Assembly: GCA_021300455.1 (NCBI GenBank)
Contig: JAJTDP010000019.1
Span: 1 to 35,155, forward strand
DNA from: Sediminibacterium sp.
Lineage (GTDB): Bacteria > Bacteroidota > Bacteroidia > Chitinophagales > Chitinophagaceae
Direction: 5' to 3'
DNA length: 35,155 nucleotides
Made by a program: the position numbers and the translations under genes. The notes under the pieces are model-generated. The model had not been told where the DNA came from, searched no databases, and worked only from the letters and a program-made list of their open reading frames with translations. Positions 16,222 to 25,037 of this stretch are shown here, piece after piece; positions within the stretch are counted from its first letter, which is position 1; each line of letters starts with the position of its first letter.

Positions 16222-16864
16222 GAAAGCGCTCTTTTATATAATTGAATCGTGTTTTCTAAACCTAAATAAAGTGCATCGCTAATTAAGGCATGTCCAATAC
16301 TTACTTCATCAATACTTGGAATAGATTGTATTAAGTAAGGTAAATTAAATCTGTCTAAATCATGACCTGCATTAATACCGAGTCCTAATTTTTTAGCCTT
16401 GGCTGCAGCACTCATATAAGGTTCAATGGCCTTTTCTTTATTACCAGCAGCAAATAGCTTTGCATACATTTCGGTATATAATTCTATACGATCCGTTCCA
16501 GTGCTGGCAGCTGCTTCAATCATTTTTTCTATAGGATCTACAAAAATAGAAACGCGAATGCCTGCTTTTTTAAATACTCCAATGATTTGTTTTAAATAAT
16601 CTTGTTCTGTAATGGTATCCCAGCCATGGTCAACTTGGTTTCTTTGGGATTGCCTTCAATGTTAAACTCTGTGGTCAATATTTTGCTTAAATCATAAACA
16701 TCTTGGTAGCGAATATGCCTTTCATCGGGTCTTGGATGCACTGTAATACCCTCGGCGCCAAAACGCTCGCAATCCTTTGCCACCTGCACTACATTAGGAT
16801 TGTCCCCGCCACGGCTATTTCTTAATGTGGCTATCTTATTTATGTTCACACTTAAACGAGTCAT
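16218..16864 (-). pseudogene. pdxJ: Pyridoxine 5'-phosphate synthase, broken by internal deletion and frameshift
   Basis: PdxJ closes the pyridoxine phosphate ring in vitamin B6 synthesis. Here the N-terminal part (ATG at 16864) runs normally from [10 protein letters not shown] through [10 protein letters not shown] (His43) and [10 protein letters not shown] (Glu66) to about KETKL. It then leaves frame and stops at 16592. The rest (DHGWDTI onward, NAGHDLD, SIGHALISDALYLGLENTI) is intact in another frame down to 16218. About 23 residues that normally follow NIEGNP, including the QVTLVPD strand, are absent: only 20 nt lie between the Pro codon and the GW codons, where about 90 are expected, implying a loss near 70 nt at roughly 16629-16645. 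Without that strand the barrel cannot be functional. The cause is either a true mutation or an assembly error. Confidence 0.88.
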
Positions 16865-16878
16865 AGGCGAATTTAAGT

Positions 16879-16886
16879 TATTTTTG
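16879..16886 (+). promoter_or_regulatory. -7 box of the ubiD-like gene
   Basis: TATTTTTG matches TAnnTTTG exactly and lies 17 nt before the ATG at 16904. No good TTTG element is visible at the proper distance upstream. It lies inside the 39-nt gap to the divergent pdxJ and faces a second -7 box on the other strand. Confidence 0.5.
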
Positions 16887-16891
16887 CATCT

Positions 16892-16899
16892 CAAATATA
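16892..16899 (-). promoter_or_regulatory. -7 box of the pdxJ-fucosidase-purE group
   Basis: On the minus strand TATATTTG matches TAnnTTTG and lies 27 nt before the pdxJ ATG. It is only 5 nt from the opposing ubiD-like -7 box, so the two polymerases could not bind at the same time. Confidence 0.4.
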
Positions 16900-16903
16900 A
16901 GAA

Positions 16904-18721
16904 ATGGCTTATTCTAGTTTGGAGGCTTGTTTATTGGATTTAGAACGCACGGGTCAGCTGCTGCGTATCAAAGAAGAGGTAGACCCGTATTTAGAAATGG
17001 CTGCTATTCATTTGCGCATTTATGAACAAAAAGGCCCTGCTATTTTATTTGAAAAAGTGAAGGGTTCTAAGTTTCGTGCAGCTTCCAATATTTTTGGTAC
17101 ACTAGAAAGAAGTGAATTTATTTTTAGAGATACCTTGCCTTCCGTAAAGCAATTAATTGATATTAAAATTAATCCACTTGCAGCTATTCAAAATCCATTA
17201 AAATCTTTAGCTGCATTACCGGCTGCGATTAATGCACTGCCGAATAAAAATCCAATTGCAAAACCAGTTTTGTTTGAAGAGATAAATATTAGTGATTTAC
17301 CACTTATTCATCATTGGCCCATGGATGGAGGTGCCTTTGTAACACTTCCACAAGTATATACAGAAGATGCAGATAAACCCGGCATTGGTAGTTCTAATTT
17401 AGGAATGTACCGTATTCAATTAAATGGTAACGATTATATATTAAATAAAGAAATTGGTTTGCATTATCAATTACATAGAGGTATTGGGGTGCATCAAACT
17501 AAGGCGAATAATCTAGGACTTCCTTTAAAAGTAAGTTGCTTTGTGGGTGGGCCACCTGCGCATAGTGTTGCTGCAGTGATGCCACTACCAGAAGGTATGA
17601 GTGAAATGAATTTTGCAGGGGTACTTGCAGGAAAAAGATTTGGTTATACTTATGTTGATGGTTTTTGCGTAAGTACCGACGCCGATTTTGTAATTACGGG
17701 AGAAGTATTTCCTGGAGATAATAAACCGGAAGGTCCTTTCGGGGATCACTTGGGGTATTATAGTTTGCAACATCCTTTTCCTGTAATGAAAGTGCATAAA
17801 GTATATGCCAGAAAAAATGCCATTTGGGCTTTTACAGTGGTAGGAAGACCTCCGCAAGAGGATACAAGTTTCGGACAACTCATACATCATATCACGGGCT
17901 CTGCTGTTTCTAATGAAATACCAGGATTAAAAGAAGTACATGCAGTAGATGCAGCAGGCGTGCATCCTTTATTATTAGCCATAGGCAGTGAAAGGTATAC
18001 GCCCTTTTTAGAAAATAAAAAACCTGCAGAAATTTTAACCATTGCCAATCATATTTTAGGAACAGGACAATTAAGTTTAGCAAAATTTGTTTGGATAACG
18101 GCGGAAGCAAAAAAATCGAAAGGTGATAAAGAAATAGATGTAAATAATATACCTGAGTTTTTAGCTTATATGTTGAGTAGAATGGATTTTTCAAATGACC
18201 TACATTTTTACACCAACACCACCATGGACACCTTGGATTATTCTGGTGACGGTTTAAACAGTGGCTCTAAATTAGTACTAGCTGCTTATGGAGATGTCAG
18301 AAGGAAATTAGCTACTACTATTCCAGAAAATATTACTGCACTCAATGCCAATGCTAGCTTAATTATGCCGGGTATAATTGCGGTGAATGCAGCAGATTCA
18401 ACTATACATTCTATTCAAGAAAAGTTAAAGGGGAAAGGGGAAACTTTATTAGAACAAGATGGTATAGCTATGATTATTATTACCGAAGACGCTACTTGGA
18501 TGGCTGCTGAATTTAATAATTTCATTTGGGCAGCCTTTACTAGAACTAATCCTTCCAAAGATATTGAAGGGGTGGATAGTTATATTAATAATAAACATTG
18601 GGGATGCAATGGGCCACTTATTTTTGATGCAACTATTAAAAAGCATCATGCGCCTGCAGTGGTAAAGGACAATGAGGTAGAGAAAAAGGTTAGCGCTATT
18701 TTGAGTAAGTATGGTTATTAG
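16904..18721 (+). CDS. UbiD-family decarboxylase (menaquinone-type)
   Basis: A prenylated-FMN-dependent decarboxylase of the UbiD family, 605 aa, longer than the roughly 490-aa ubiquinone UbiD. Family landmarks are [11 protein letters not shown] with Arg170, the HRGIGVHQ segment, [17 protein letters not shown], and the [22 protein letters not shown] stretch (266-287) that holds the acidic active-site residues. The C-terminal portion has an extension of about 110 residues. Long UbiD forms like this are common in Bacteroidota and are often annotated as menaquinone biosynthesis decarboxylases. mqnA at 31390 supports a futalosine-pathway role (decarboxylation of dihydroxynaphthoate) but does not prove it. 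No UbiX flavin prenyltransferase is in view. Confidence 0.85.
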   Translation: MAYSSLEACLLDLERTGQLLRIKEEVDPYLEMAAIHLRIYEQKGPAILFEKVKGSKFRAASNIFGTLERSEFIFRDTLPSVKQLIDIKINPLAAIQNPLKSLAALPAAINALPNKNPIAKPVLFEEINISDLPLIHHWPMDGGAFVTLPQVYTEDADKPGIGSSNLGMYRIQLNGNDYILNKEIGLHYQLHRGIGVHQTKANNLGLPLKVSCFVGGPPAHSVAAVMPLPEGMSEMNFAGVLAGKRFGYTYVDGFCVSTDADFVITGEVFPGDNKPEGPFGDHLGYYSLQHPFPVMKVHKVYARKNAIWAFTVVGRPPQEDTSFGQLIHHITGSAVSNEIPGLKEVHAVDAAGVHPLLLAIGSERYTPFLENKKPAEILTIANHILGTGQLSLAKFVWITAEAKKSKGDKEIDVNNIPEFLAYMLSRMDFSNDLHFYTNTTMDTLDYSGDGLNSGSKLVLAAYGDVRRKLATTIPENITALNANASLIMPGIIAVNAADSTIHSIQEKLKGKGETLLEQDGIAMIIITEDATWMAAEFNNFIWAAFTRTNPSKDIEGVDSYINNKHWGCNGPLIFDATIKKHHAPAVVKDNEVEKKVSAILSKYGY

Positions 18722-18738
18722 AAAAAGCTTCTAATAAC
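18714..18738. other. Perfect 10-bp inverted repeat overlapping the ubiD-like stop codon
   Basis: GTTATTAGAA (18714-18723) and TTCTAATAAC (18729-18738) are exact complements around a 5-nt loop. The TAG stop codon (18719-18721) lies in the left arm. No T-run follows directly, so this is a weak candidate for an intrinsic terminator. It could instead stabilise the mRNA end. It sits between two convergent genes. Confidence 0.45.
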
Positions 18739-18796
18739 TCTAATGTCTTTAATAACTATATGAAGTTTCAATAAGATATAGTTTTCGTATTTATTA

Positions 18797-19588
18797 TTAC
18801 ACTTCAACCCATGTATGGTCGGCTAATAATTTCACAGTAGCTACAAATCCGGCAAAGGGTCCAGAGCCGCCGCCCCATTCACTAGGCGCCACTAAAGAAA
18901 GTACATGTGAAGCGTCTGTTTTTTCATATACATGATATATTTGACCTATCTGCGGTTTGAAAGTAATTTTAGCTTCGTAAATCATTAAACTTAATTCCTT
19001 GCGCTTTTTAATTTCCTGCGCTTGTCTTGCTAGTAATTCAATTTGCTCTTTAATTTGATTTAACTGCATATTGGTTTGATCCTCCATGGCAGATAAAGCC
19101 TTATGTTTTATAACGCCTTCTTTAGTAGGACGAATAGCCACACTACCTGCAGAAGATGCATAAGGTAGAACGCTTAATTGTTTATGGTATACTTCTATAT
19201 TTTTAATAGCCTCTCCATTTTCTTTGAAGCCATACTGTGATACTTTTAAAAAACCATTGGCTAAAATTTCATGTACTACTTTAAGGACTTCTTTATTGTC
19301 TTTATGAAATTGAACGGTTAAGCAAGAGCCATTATTAATTTCGGCAATCACTTCATTTCCTAATAATGGGTTTTCAAAAGCCTGTGCCATTCCATTGGGT
19401 ATAACGCTATACTGGGCATAAAAAGCCTCGTTTTCAATATTCACCCAATTATGACTAAAGCTAAGGGCATGGCCATTTTGAACGCTTTCAATTTTGTAGT
19501 TTCCAGATTTTGGAACTAATTGATACTCGAATTCGCTTTTTTCCGGGAAAAGCTGCCAGCTTGCTAAAAAATTATACGCTTGAACCAT
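18797..19588 (-). CDS. Two-domain protein with C-terminal DUF2452
   Basis: A 263-aa soluble protein without signal peptide or membrane spans. The C-terminal half (about 140-263) has the DUF2452 pattern: a conserved PTKEGVIKHKALSAMEDQTNMQLNQI stretch leading into a helical, probably coiled-coil segment (165-198), then IYEAKITFKPQIGQIYHVYE and a closing LSLVAPSEWGG...LLADHTWVEV. The N-terminal half (1-135) is beta-rich with SFSHNWVNIENEAFYAQYSV and looks like a separate domain that I cannot name. The function is unknown in any organism I recall. It has its own TATTTTTG box 12 nt upstream and lies 64 nt after the outer-membrane barrel gene. Confidence 0.75.
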   Translation of the reverse strand: MVQAYNFLASWQLFPEKSEFEYQLVPKSGNYKIESVQNGHALSFSHNWVNIENEAFYAQYSVIPNGMAQAFENPLLGNEVIAEINNGSCLTVQFHKDNKEVLKVVHEILANGFLKVSQYGFKENGEAIKNIEVYHKQLSVLPYASSAGSVAIRPTKEGVIKHKALSAMEDQTNMQLNQIKEQIELLARQAQEIKKRKELSLMIYEAKITFKPQIGQIYHVYEKTDASHVLSLVAPSEWGGGSGPFAGFVATVKLLADHTWVEV

Positions 19589-19599
19589 ATTTTATATAA

Positions 19600-19607
19600 C
19601 AAAAATA
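19600..19607 (-). promoter_or_regulatory. -7 box of the DUF2452 gene
   Basis: On the minus strand TATTTTTG ends 11 nt before the ATG at 19588. With a start site about 6 nt downstream of the box, the mRNA leader would be only a few nucleotides long. The -33 element is poor (TTTC at 17 nt). Confidence 0.45.
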
Positions 19608-19652
19608 AGTAGGAAAGGTTGAATGAAAATGGGTTGTTTATGCTCAAAAATG

Positions 19653-21497
19653 CTAATTAATTTGAACAAAATCGGGCTTGCTAATAATACTAGAATTGTA
19701 CTTATAACGAAGGTTGGTGATAAGGGCAATATTCCAAGGGCTCAGTTGGCGATTGGTTCTTGGGAAGTAGAAGGTTCTTAATTCAATAGTGCCGAAAATG
19801 AGGTTTTCATTCCTAATTCTCATGCCAGATCCTATAGAGGAATAGATATCTCCCTTTTCAATGGGTTGGCCCACGGTTCTTAGATAAGTAATATTGCCAA
19901 AGGCAAAAGGGGAGGTTCGAAAACCATAAAACGACCTAGAATTATACCATACCGATTCCCAGTTGGCAGTGATACGAGTGCCGCCATAAATACGCTCTTT
20001 ATTTAATTGAGGTATACCATAGCCACTATTAATAAGTAGGGCCTCGTTGAATTTATTTTTTAGGGTTTGAGTAAAACTCACATTAATGATGGATCTATAC
20101 TTAAAGCCACTTTCTAAATAACGAAGCTTATTAATTTGTTCTATACTGGCTATGAAGCGAACATCTTGTAATTGGCCATCGGTAAAACTGGAACCTGCGC
20201 TGAATGTACCATGTCTATAATTTTTATTAGAAAGTAATTTATAGTTCTCAAATTTTATTCCTAGATAAGGTAATGAGATTTGTTCCCTTCTATAATTTCC
20301 AGAAGTAATGACCAACGATTTTCCTGTGGGTAAATCTTCGTTTCTTCCAAAGCCATATAAATACTGGGTCCTTATAATTTGTTGTTTAAATAAAGTAAAT
20401 GAAGCTAGGGAGGCTTCAATATTTTGATAGTTTTTATCTATTTGCGCTAAATAATCTGTTGGCCTTTGTTTAAATATATTTTCTAAAAAACGAACTTGCA
20501 GAAAATAATGCACATTATTGGCTGACAGTTTAATTTGTTTACTAAAAAGTTGATAGCCTAACCAGGCATCAAAATGTTTTAAGTCGTAATTATAATTGCT
20601 GTTGAATAAAGAGTCTGACCACTTGTTAGTGAAAACATTTTCATTATTGGCATTATTCCAATCAAATCCCCAGGTCCATTTACTATTGGGTGTGAGTAGG
20701 GGGCGGTTACCTCTTATGTAAACGGTGGATTCAGATAAATCACCATTGGCTACATTGGGTGCAAAGGATTTTGCACCTATAGTAATATCTGTAAAGCTAC
20801 CTTGTAAATTTCTATTGGTATAATCAAAGCCCCAACCTGTCTTGATGGATCTATTTTTATCGAAGTTGTGACCTAAGGTAAATGCGTTGCCTCCGTCATT
20901 TGCATTTTCTGTACTTAAGGTAGCTGTATAAGAATTGGCATTTCTAATATTAAAGCTACCTCCAAAAGGGAAGATATCTTTTGTGATAATGTATAAGTCT
21001 ACCTCATTGGTGTCCACTGAAGAAAGAGTGGCGAGTATTCGGGCGTCTTGTATATAGGGTATGTCTCTCAACCATTTTTCATTGTAGGCAATGATTAAGG
21101 GGTCTAGGACTTCCTGCTCCTTAATAAATAAGTTTTTTCGAATTGTATTTTCACTTGTTTTATTATGAAGCTTATCTGCAAATTTTGTAAGAACACCTTT
21201 TTTTACATTATAAGGGTTGATAACACTAGCCCCGAAATGTTTTTGTTCGATTTGAATGCTTCTAATTCTTTTTCCTTCGTACTTCGCTACTTGTTGTGCA
21301 TATTTATTTAGATTAATAAAAGTAGAATCAATAAAAGGATTGGGCTTGCCCTTGAATTGCTTAATAATAGTTTGCAGAAAACTGCTATCCTTCGATAGGG
21401 CAATATTTTTTTCAATATTTCTTATTTGTGCATAGATAGAATTATGCAAGCACAGTAAGAATAGTAAAGTAAATATTTTTCGAAAAGCAGAAGTCAT
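19653..21497 (-). CDS. Outer membrane beta-barrel protein with POTRA-like N-terminus
   Basis: A 614-aa exported protein with a signal peptide (residues 1-23, ending IYA-Q). Residues about 77-175 read as one POTRA-like module (IRSIQIEQKHFG..., SENTIRKNLFIKEQEVLD, then PYIQDARILATL and EVDLYIITKD). The remainder alternates polar and aromatic residues in the manner of an outer-membrane barrel, for example GWGFDYTNRNLQGSFTDITIGAKSF. This is the layout of BamA/TamA-related surface proteins, but with a single POTRA-like unit instead of several, so it is not the essential BamA. It lies 15 nt downstream of the GH20 gene and is probably cotranscribed. The cargo is unknown. Confidence 0.75.
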   Translation of the reverse strand: MTSAFRKIFTLLFLLCLHNSIYAQIRNIEKNIALSKDSSFLQTIIKQFKGKPNPFIDSTFINLNKYAQQVAKYEGKRIRSIQIEQKHFGASVINPYNVKKGVLTKFADKLHNKTSENTIRKNLFIKEQEVLDPLIIAYNEKWLRDIPYIQDARILATLSSVDTNEVDLYIITKDIFPFGGSFNIRNANSYTATLSTENANDGGNAFTLGHNFDKNRSIKTGWGFDYTNRNLQGSFTDITIGAKSFAPNVANGDLSESTVYIRGNRPLLTPNSKWTWGFDWNNANNENVFTNKWSDSLFNSNYNYDLKHFDAWLGYQLFSKQIKLSANNVHYFLQVRFLENIFKQRPTDYLAQIDKNYQNIEASLASFTLFKQQIIRTQYLYGFGRNEDLPTGKSLVITSGNYRREQISLPYLGIKFENYKLLSNKNYRHGTFSAGSSFTDGQLQDVRFIASIEQINKLRYLESGFKYRSIINVSFTQTLKNKFNEALLINSGYGIPQLNKERIYGGTRITANWESVWYNSRSFYGFRTSPFAFGNITYLRTVGQPIEKGDIYSSIGSGMRIRNENLIFGTIELRTFYFPRTNRQLSPWNIALITNLRYKYNSSIISKPDFVQIN

Positions 21498-21512
21498 GGT
21501 ATTGTTATTTCA

Positions 21513-23417
21513 TTACAATACTTTTACTGCTCTTTTTCTTAAAGATTCAATAGGAATATTTAAATATTTACCAATTTGCTTGCCGTCTCTATAGCTTATC
21601 ACTCTTAAAGAAAGTACATCTTCTGGAATTAAAAAAGGAGCTGTATATTTTTGGCTATAATTGTCGGGCATTTGATCGTTAATAGTATAATACATATCTA
21701 GTCCTTCCACTTCGCCTTCCATAAAGCCAATCAATTCACCTTTTGTATTTAATTGAGTAGTTACTATAGGGTCATACATACTTCTAGCATATCTCACATT
21801 CGCTGCATCTAGTTTGTCAAATTGTTTTTCTACTTTTTTAGTAAAACTATTCCAGTTCTTCTTTTCTTTAGGAGACCAACCCGTTTCTGCCACTGCTAAG
21901 CCTCGTGGCCAAGTCATGTATTGAGCATATCTCATATCAAAAATTTGCTCTGACCATTGATTCGCTTGATTGCCTAAAATTAAACTAGGATCAACGCCTT
22001 CTGGAATGGGTTCAAAAGAATAAGTAGTTTTCATTCTGAGTCCACGGTATACTTTACCCTCTGCTGTTTGCTCGCCTTGGTAAAAATCGATATAGTTATA
22101 ATCGTTAGGAGACATCACTACTTTATGTCCTTGTTTAGCAGCTTCAATACCTCCTTTCACACCTCTCCAACTCATTACTGTAGCATCTCCCGATAAACCA
22201 CCTTCTAAAATTTCATCCCAGCCCATCATTTTCTTTCCTTTGCTATTAATTATTTTTTGTACGCGGCGCACAAAATAACTTTGCACTTCATTCATATCCT
22301 TCAAGCCTTCTTTTTTCATAAGCGCTTGAACATTTGGTGATTTTTCCCAATTGTTTTTTGGATTTTCATCTGCCCCCATATGAATGTATTCAAATGGAAA
22401 TAGGGGAGCCATCTCTCCAAATATTTTATCTAAGTATTCATATACTGTTTCATTAGAAGGGTCTAAAGAATTATCAATTTTTGCAGCCACATGTCCATTT
22501 AATCCTTCCCAATCCATAAACTCATCACCTGCATTTACTTGGAAAGGGTAATTAGGTGTAGTACTTAAAAAAGGATAAGCTGTATTCATGGCCAAACTAT
22601 GACCAGGCACATCCACTTCTGGAATAACTTCAATAAATCTTGCTTTTGCATAAGCCACTACTTCTTTAATATCTTCCTGTGTATAAAAACCACCATAAGT
22701 TTTAGGTTCATCAATAGCAGGGGTAGTAATATTCATCCACTTACCTTTTCGCTCTGCTCTCCAAGCACCTACGCTTGTTAATTTAGGAAGAGATTTAATT
22801 TCAATTCTCCATCCTTGGTCGTCGGTTAAATGCCAATGAAAGCGGTTGTATTTATAACGCGCCATGTCATCAATAAATGTTAGCACATCTGCCTTGCTAA
22901 AAAAATGTCTACTAACATCTAGCATCATACCTCTCCATCCGAAACGAGGTTTGTCAATGATAGAAACAAAAGGCAAGGTCCAATTTGTATTGGCTTGTAA
23001 ATTATTGGAATAAATAGCCGCTGGTAATAATTGCATGACTGTTTGCCATCCAAAAAATAAACCTGCATTGGCATTGGCTTTTAATTGAATTCCTTTTTCA
23101 TTAATATCCAAGGTATACCCCTCGGTACCTAAATTGGCATCATTGATAATTTGTAAATCAATGCTTGGTTTGTTTTTTGTAAAATATACTACACGTCCTG
23201 TGGTGGTTCTTAATTTTACAGCCATAATATCGGAAATAGCATTAGCTGAACTTGGTGCATTAATGGCAATGCTTTTAGGTAAAGTATAATTACCTGGCTT
23301 GGTGGTCATTTGATAAGGCTCAGGAATAATACTTATGTTCTGCGCATTTGAAGTAGAAAGTGCACCAATGATGAGTGTAAAAACAAGGGCAATGGATAAA
23401 ATTTTGTTCAGTTTCAT
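21513..23417 (-). CDS. Exported beta-N-acetylhexosaminidase (GH20)
   Basis: A 634-aa GH20 enzyme that removes terminal beta-linked GlcNAc or GalNAc by substrate-assisted catalysis. A signal peptide (1-26, TSNAQ) is followed by the family's alpha/beta N-terminal domain (about 27-155) and then the catalytic barrel. The barrel has GWRGMMLDVSRHF (160-172), HWHLTDDQGWR (195-204) and the catalytic Asp350-Glu351 pair in HMGADENP. A C-terminal beta domain (about 550-634) completes it. All hallmark residues are present. It is followed by the barrel protein gene after 15 nt. Together with the GH29 fucosidase it points to breakdown of glycoprotein or chitin-like glycans, or to cell-wall recycling. Confidence 0.93.
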   Translation of the reverse strand: MKLNKILSIALVFTLIIGALSTSNAQNISIIPEPYQMTTKPGNYTLPKSIAINAPSSANAISDIMAVKLRTTTGRVVYFTKNKPSIDLQIINDANLGTEGYTLDINEKGIQLKANANAGLFFGWQTVMQLLPAAIYSNNLQANTNWTLPFVSIIDKPRFGWRGMMLDVSRHFFSKADVLTFIDDMARYKYNRFHWHLTDDQGWRIEIKSLPKLTSVGAWRAERKGKWMNITTPAIDEPKTYGGFYTQEDIKEVVAYAKARFIEVIPEVDVPGHSLAMNTAYPFLSTTPNYPFQVNAGDEFMDWEGLNGHVAAKIDNSLDPSNETVYEYLDKIFGEMAPLFPFEYIHMGADENPKNNWEKSPNVQALMKKEGLKDMNEVQSYFVRRVQKIINSKGKKMMGWDEILEGGLSGDATVMSWRGVKGGIEAAKQGHKVVMSPNDYNYIDFYQGEQTAEGKVYRGLRMKTTYSFEPIPEGVDPSLILGNQANQWSEQIFDMRYAQYMTWPRGLAVAETGWSPKEKKNWNSFTKKVEKQFDKLDAANVRYARSMYDPIVTTQLNTKGELIGFMEGEVEGLDMYYTINDQMPDNYSQKYTAPFLIPEDVLSLRVISYRDGKQIGKYLNIPIESLRKRAVKVL

Positions 23418-23518
23418 ACAAAATCGTTTTATGTTAATTTAAATTATACACATGAAAAGTGAAATACTTTGCTTTATATAGGGGCTAAAGTGATGCCTTT
23501 AAAGATACATAAAAATAC

Positions 23519-23553
23519 ATAAAAAAGCCGCTCCTGATTACTCGGGAACGGCT
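23519..23553 (-). terminator. Rho-independent terminator after ahcY
   Basis: On the minus strand AGCCGTTCC pairs with GGAGCGGCT (one mismatch) around a loop of about 10 nt, followed directly by TTTTTT. It lies about 70 nt past the ahcY stop and fits an intrinsic terminator. The rest of the 203-nt gap to the GH20 gene holds a tandem ATACATAAAA repeat (23505-23524) and no other recognisable element. Confidence 0.75.
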
Positions 23554-23620
23554 AGGGGAATTTTGGAAATATTGCAGAAACTAGATAGAACTAGTTGCTA
23601 AATTTACTTTCAACTTTAGA

Positions 23621-24943
23621 TTAATATCTGTAAGCGTCAGCCTTAAATGGACCTGCTACAGGTATACCTAAATAAGCTGCTTGCTCAGTAGTTAATTCAT
23701 CTAATTCAGCACCTACTTTCGCTAAATGTAAACGCGCTACTTTCTCATCTAAATGTTTAGGTAACACATACACTTTGTTCTCGTAGTTCTTATGGTTAGT
23801 CCATAATTCTATTTGAGCTAATGTTTGGTTAGAGAAAGAGTTACTCATTACAAAAGAAGGGTGACCAGTAGCACAACCTAAGTTTACTAAACGGCCTTCT
23901 GCTAAAACGATAACATCTTTACCATCGATATTGTATAAATCAACCTGTGGTTTAATAGTATCTTTTGTATGACCATAGTTATTATTTAACCAAGCCATAT
24001 CAATTTCAATATCAAAGTGACCAATATTACATACAATGGCTTTATCCTTCATCACTCTGAAATGTTTTTCGTTGATCAAATCACGACAACCAGATGCAGT
24101 CACAATAATATCTGCTTCTTTTACTGCGTCGATCATTTTTCTAACTTCATAACCATCCATCGCAGCTTGTAAAGCACAGATAGGATCGATTTCAGTTACC
24201 ATTACACGGCAACCTGCGCCACGTAAAGAAGCGGCAGAACCTTTTCCTACGTCACCGTAAGAACCCACAACCGCCACCTTACCAGCCATCATTACATCAG
24301 TTGCACGACGAATCGCATCTACCAATGATTCTTGACAACCATATTTATTATCGAATTTAGATTTTGTAACAGAATCGTTTACGTTAATAGCAGGCATTGG
24401 TAAAGTACCTTTCGCCATACGCTCATATAAACGGTGAACACCTGTAGTAGTTTCTTCACTCAAACCTTTAATACCAGCAACGAATTGAGGATACTTATCT
24501 AATACCATGTTGGTTAAATCACCACCATCATCTAAGATCATATTCAAAGGACGGTCTGCACCACCAAAGAATAAAGTTTGTTCAATACACCAGTCACCCT
24601 CTTCAATAGATTGACCTTTCCAAGCAAATACACCCACGCCTGTTGCAGCAATAGCAGCAGCGGCTTGGTCTTGTGTAGAGAAGATATTACAAGAGCTCCA
24701 TTTAACTTCAGCGCCTAAGGCAGTTAAAGTTTCAATTAATACAGCTGTTTGAATAGTCATGTGTAAGCAACCCGCAATACGAGCACCTTTTAATGGTTGA
24801 CTTGGTCCGTATTCAGCACGGATACTCATTAAACCTGGCATTTCTGCTTCGGCTAAACGAATCTCTTTACGACCCCAATCTGCTAATGTGATATCGGCTA
24901 CTTTATAAGGTAGGCTAAAATCGATGTTTTCTAGGTTAGACAT
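23621..24943 (-). CDS. ahcY: Adenosylhomocysteinase (S-adenosylhomocysteine hydrolase)
   Basis: Hydrolyses S-adenosylhomocysteine, the product of SAM-dependent methylation, to adenosine and homocysteine using tightly bound NAD. From the ATG at 24943 it is 440 aa, typical for the bacterial enzyme. Visible are the substrate region [15 protein letters not shown], the [16 protein letters not shown] segment with the catalytic lysine, the NAD motif [24 protein letters not shown], and the C-terminal [14 protein letters not shown] and DAYRY end. An ORF extension to a TTG at 24991 overlaps the promoter and is rejected. A strong promoter lies 20 nt upstream and the gene is divergent from an Lrp-type regulator. 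Confidence 0.97.
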   Translation of the reverse strand: MSNLENIDFSLPYKVADITLADWGRKEIRLAEAEMPGLMSIRAEYGPSQPLKGARIAGCLHMTIQTAVLIETLTALGAEVKWSSCNIFSTQDQAAAAIAATGVGVFAWKGQSIEEGDWCIEQTLFFGGADRPLNMILDDGGDLTNMVLDKYPQFVAGIKGLSEETTTGVHRLYERMAKGTLPMPAINVNDSVTKSKFDNKYGCQESLVDAIRRATDVMMAGKVAVVGSYGDVGKGSAASLRGAGCRVMVTEIDPICALQAAMDGYEVRKMIDAVKEADIIVTASGCRDLINEKHFRVMKDKAIVCNIGHFDIEIDMAWLNNNYGHTKDTIKPQVDLYNIDGKDVIVLAEGRLVNLGCATGHPSFVMSNSFSNQTLAQIELWTNHKNYENKVYVLPKHLDEKVARLHLAKVGAELDELTTEQAAYLGIPVAGPFKADAYRY

Positions 24944-24962
24944 ATATTTTTTGTTTAGAAGG

Positions 24963-24993
24963 CAAAGGTATGAAATAGGATAAAATAACAAAA
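24963..24993 (-). promoter_or_regulatory. ahcY promoter
   Basis: On the minus strand TTTTG (24993-24989) is followed after 18 nt by TACCTTTG (24970-24963), an excellent Bacteroidota-type promoter. The -7 box ends 19 nt before the ATG at 24943. This also supports that start over the TTG at 24991, which lies inside the -33 element. Confidence 0.72.
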
Positions 24994-25029
24994 TATTTGA
25001 TATTTTTAGGATATTCAGCTATTATATCA

Positions 25030-25037
25030 TATTTTTG
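25030..25037 (+). promoter_or_regulatory. -7 box of the Lrp-type regulator
   Basis: TATTTTTG lies 22 nt before the ATG at 25060 and matches TAnnTTTG. No clear TTTG is found 17-20 nt upstream, as might be expected if the promoter needs an activator or is self-controlled. The region between this box and the ahcY promoter (24994-25029) is very AT-rich and is the natural place for regulator binding. Confidence 0.45.

Noticed and set aside
23505-23524. Tandem ATACATAAAA repeat as a mobile-element or attachment site
   Set aside because: There are only two short AT-rich copies, no integrase or flanking inverted repeats are present, and the repeat is better explained by base composition.
24944-24991. 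N-terminal extension of ahcY to a TTG codon at 24991
   Set aside because: The extension overlaps the strong ahcY promoter, and the conserved protein begins at MSNLENIDF from the ATG at 24943.
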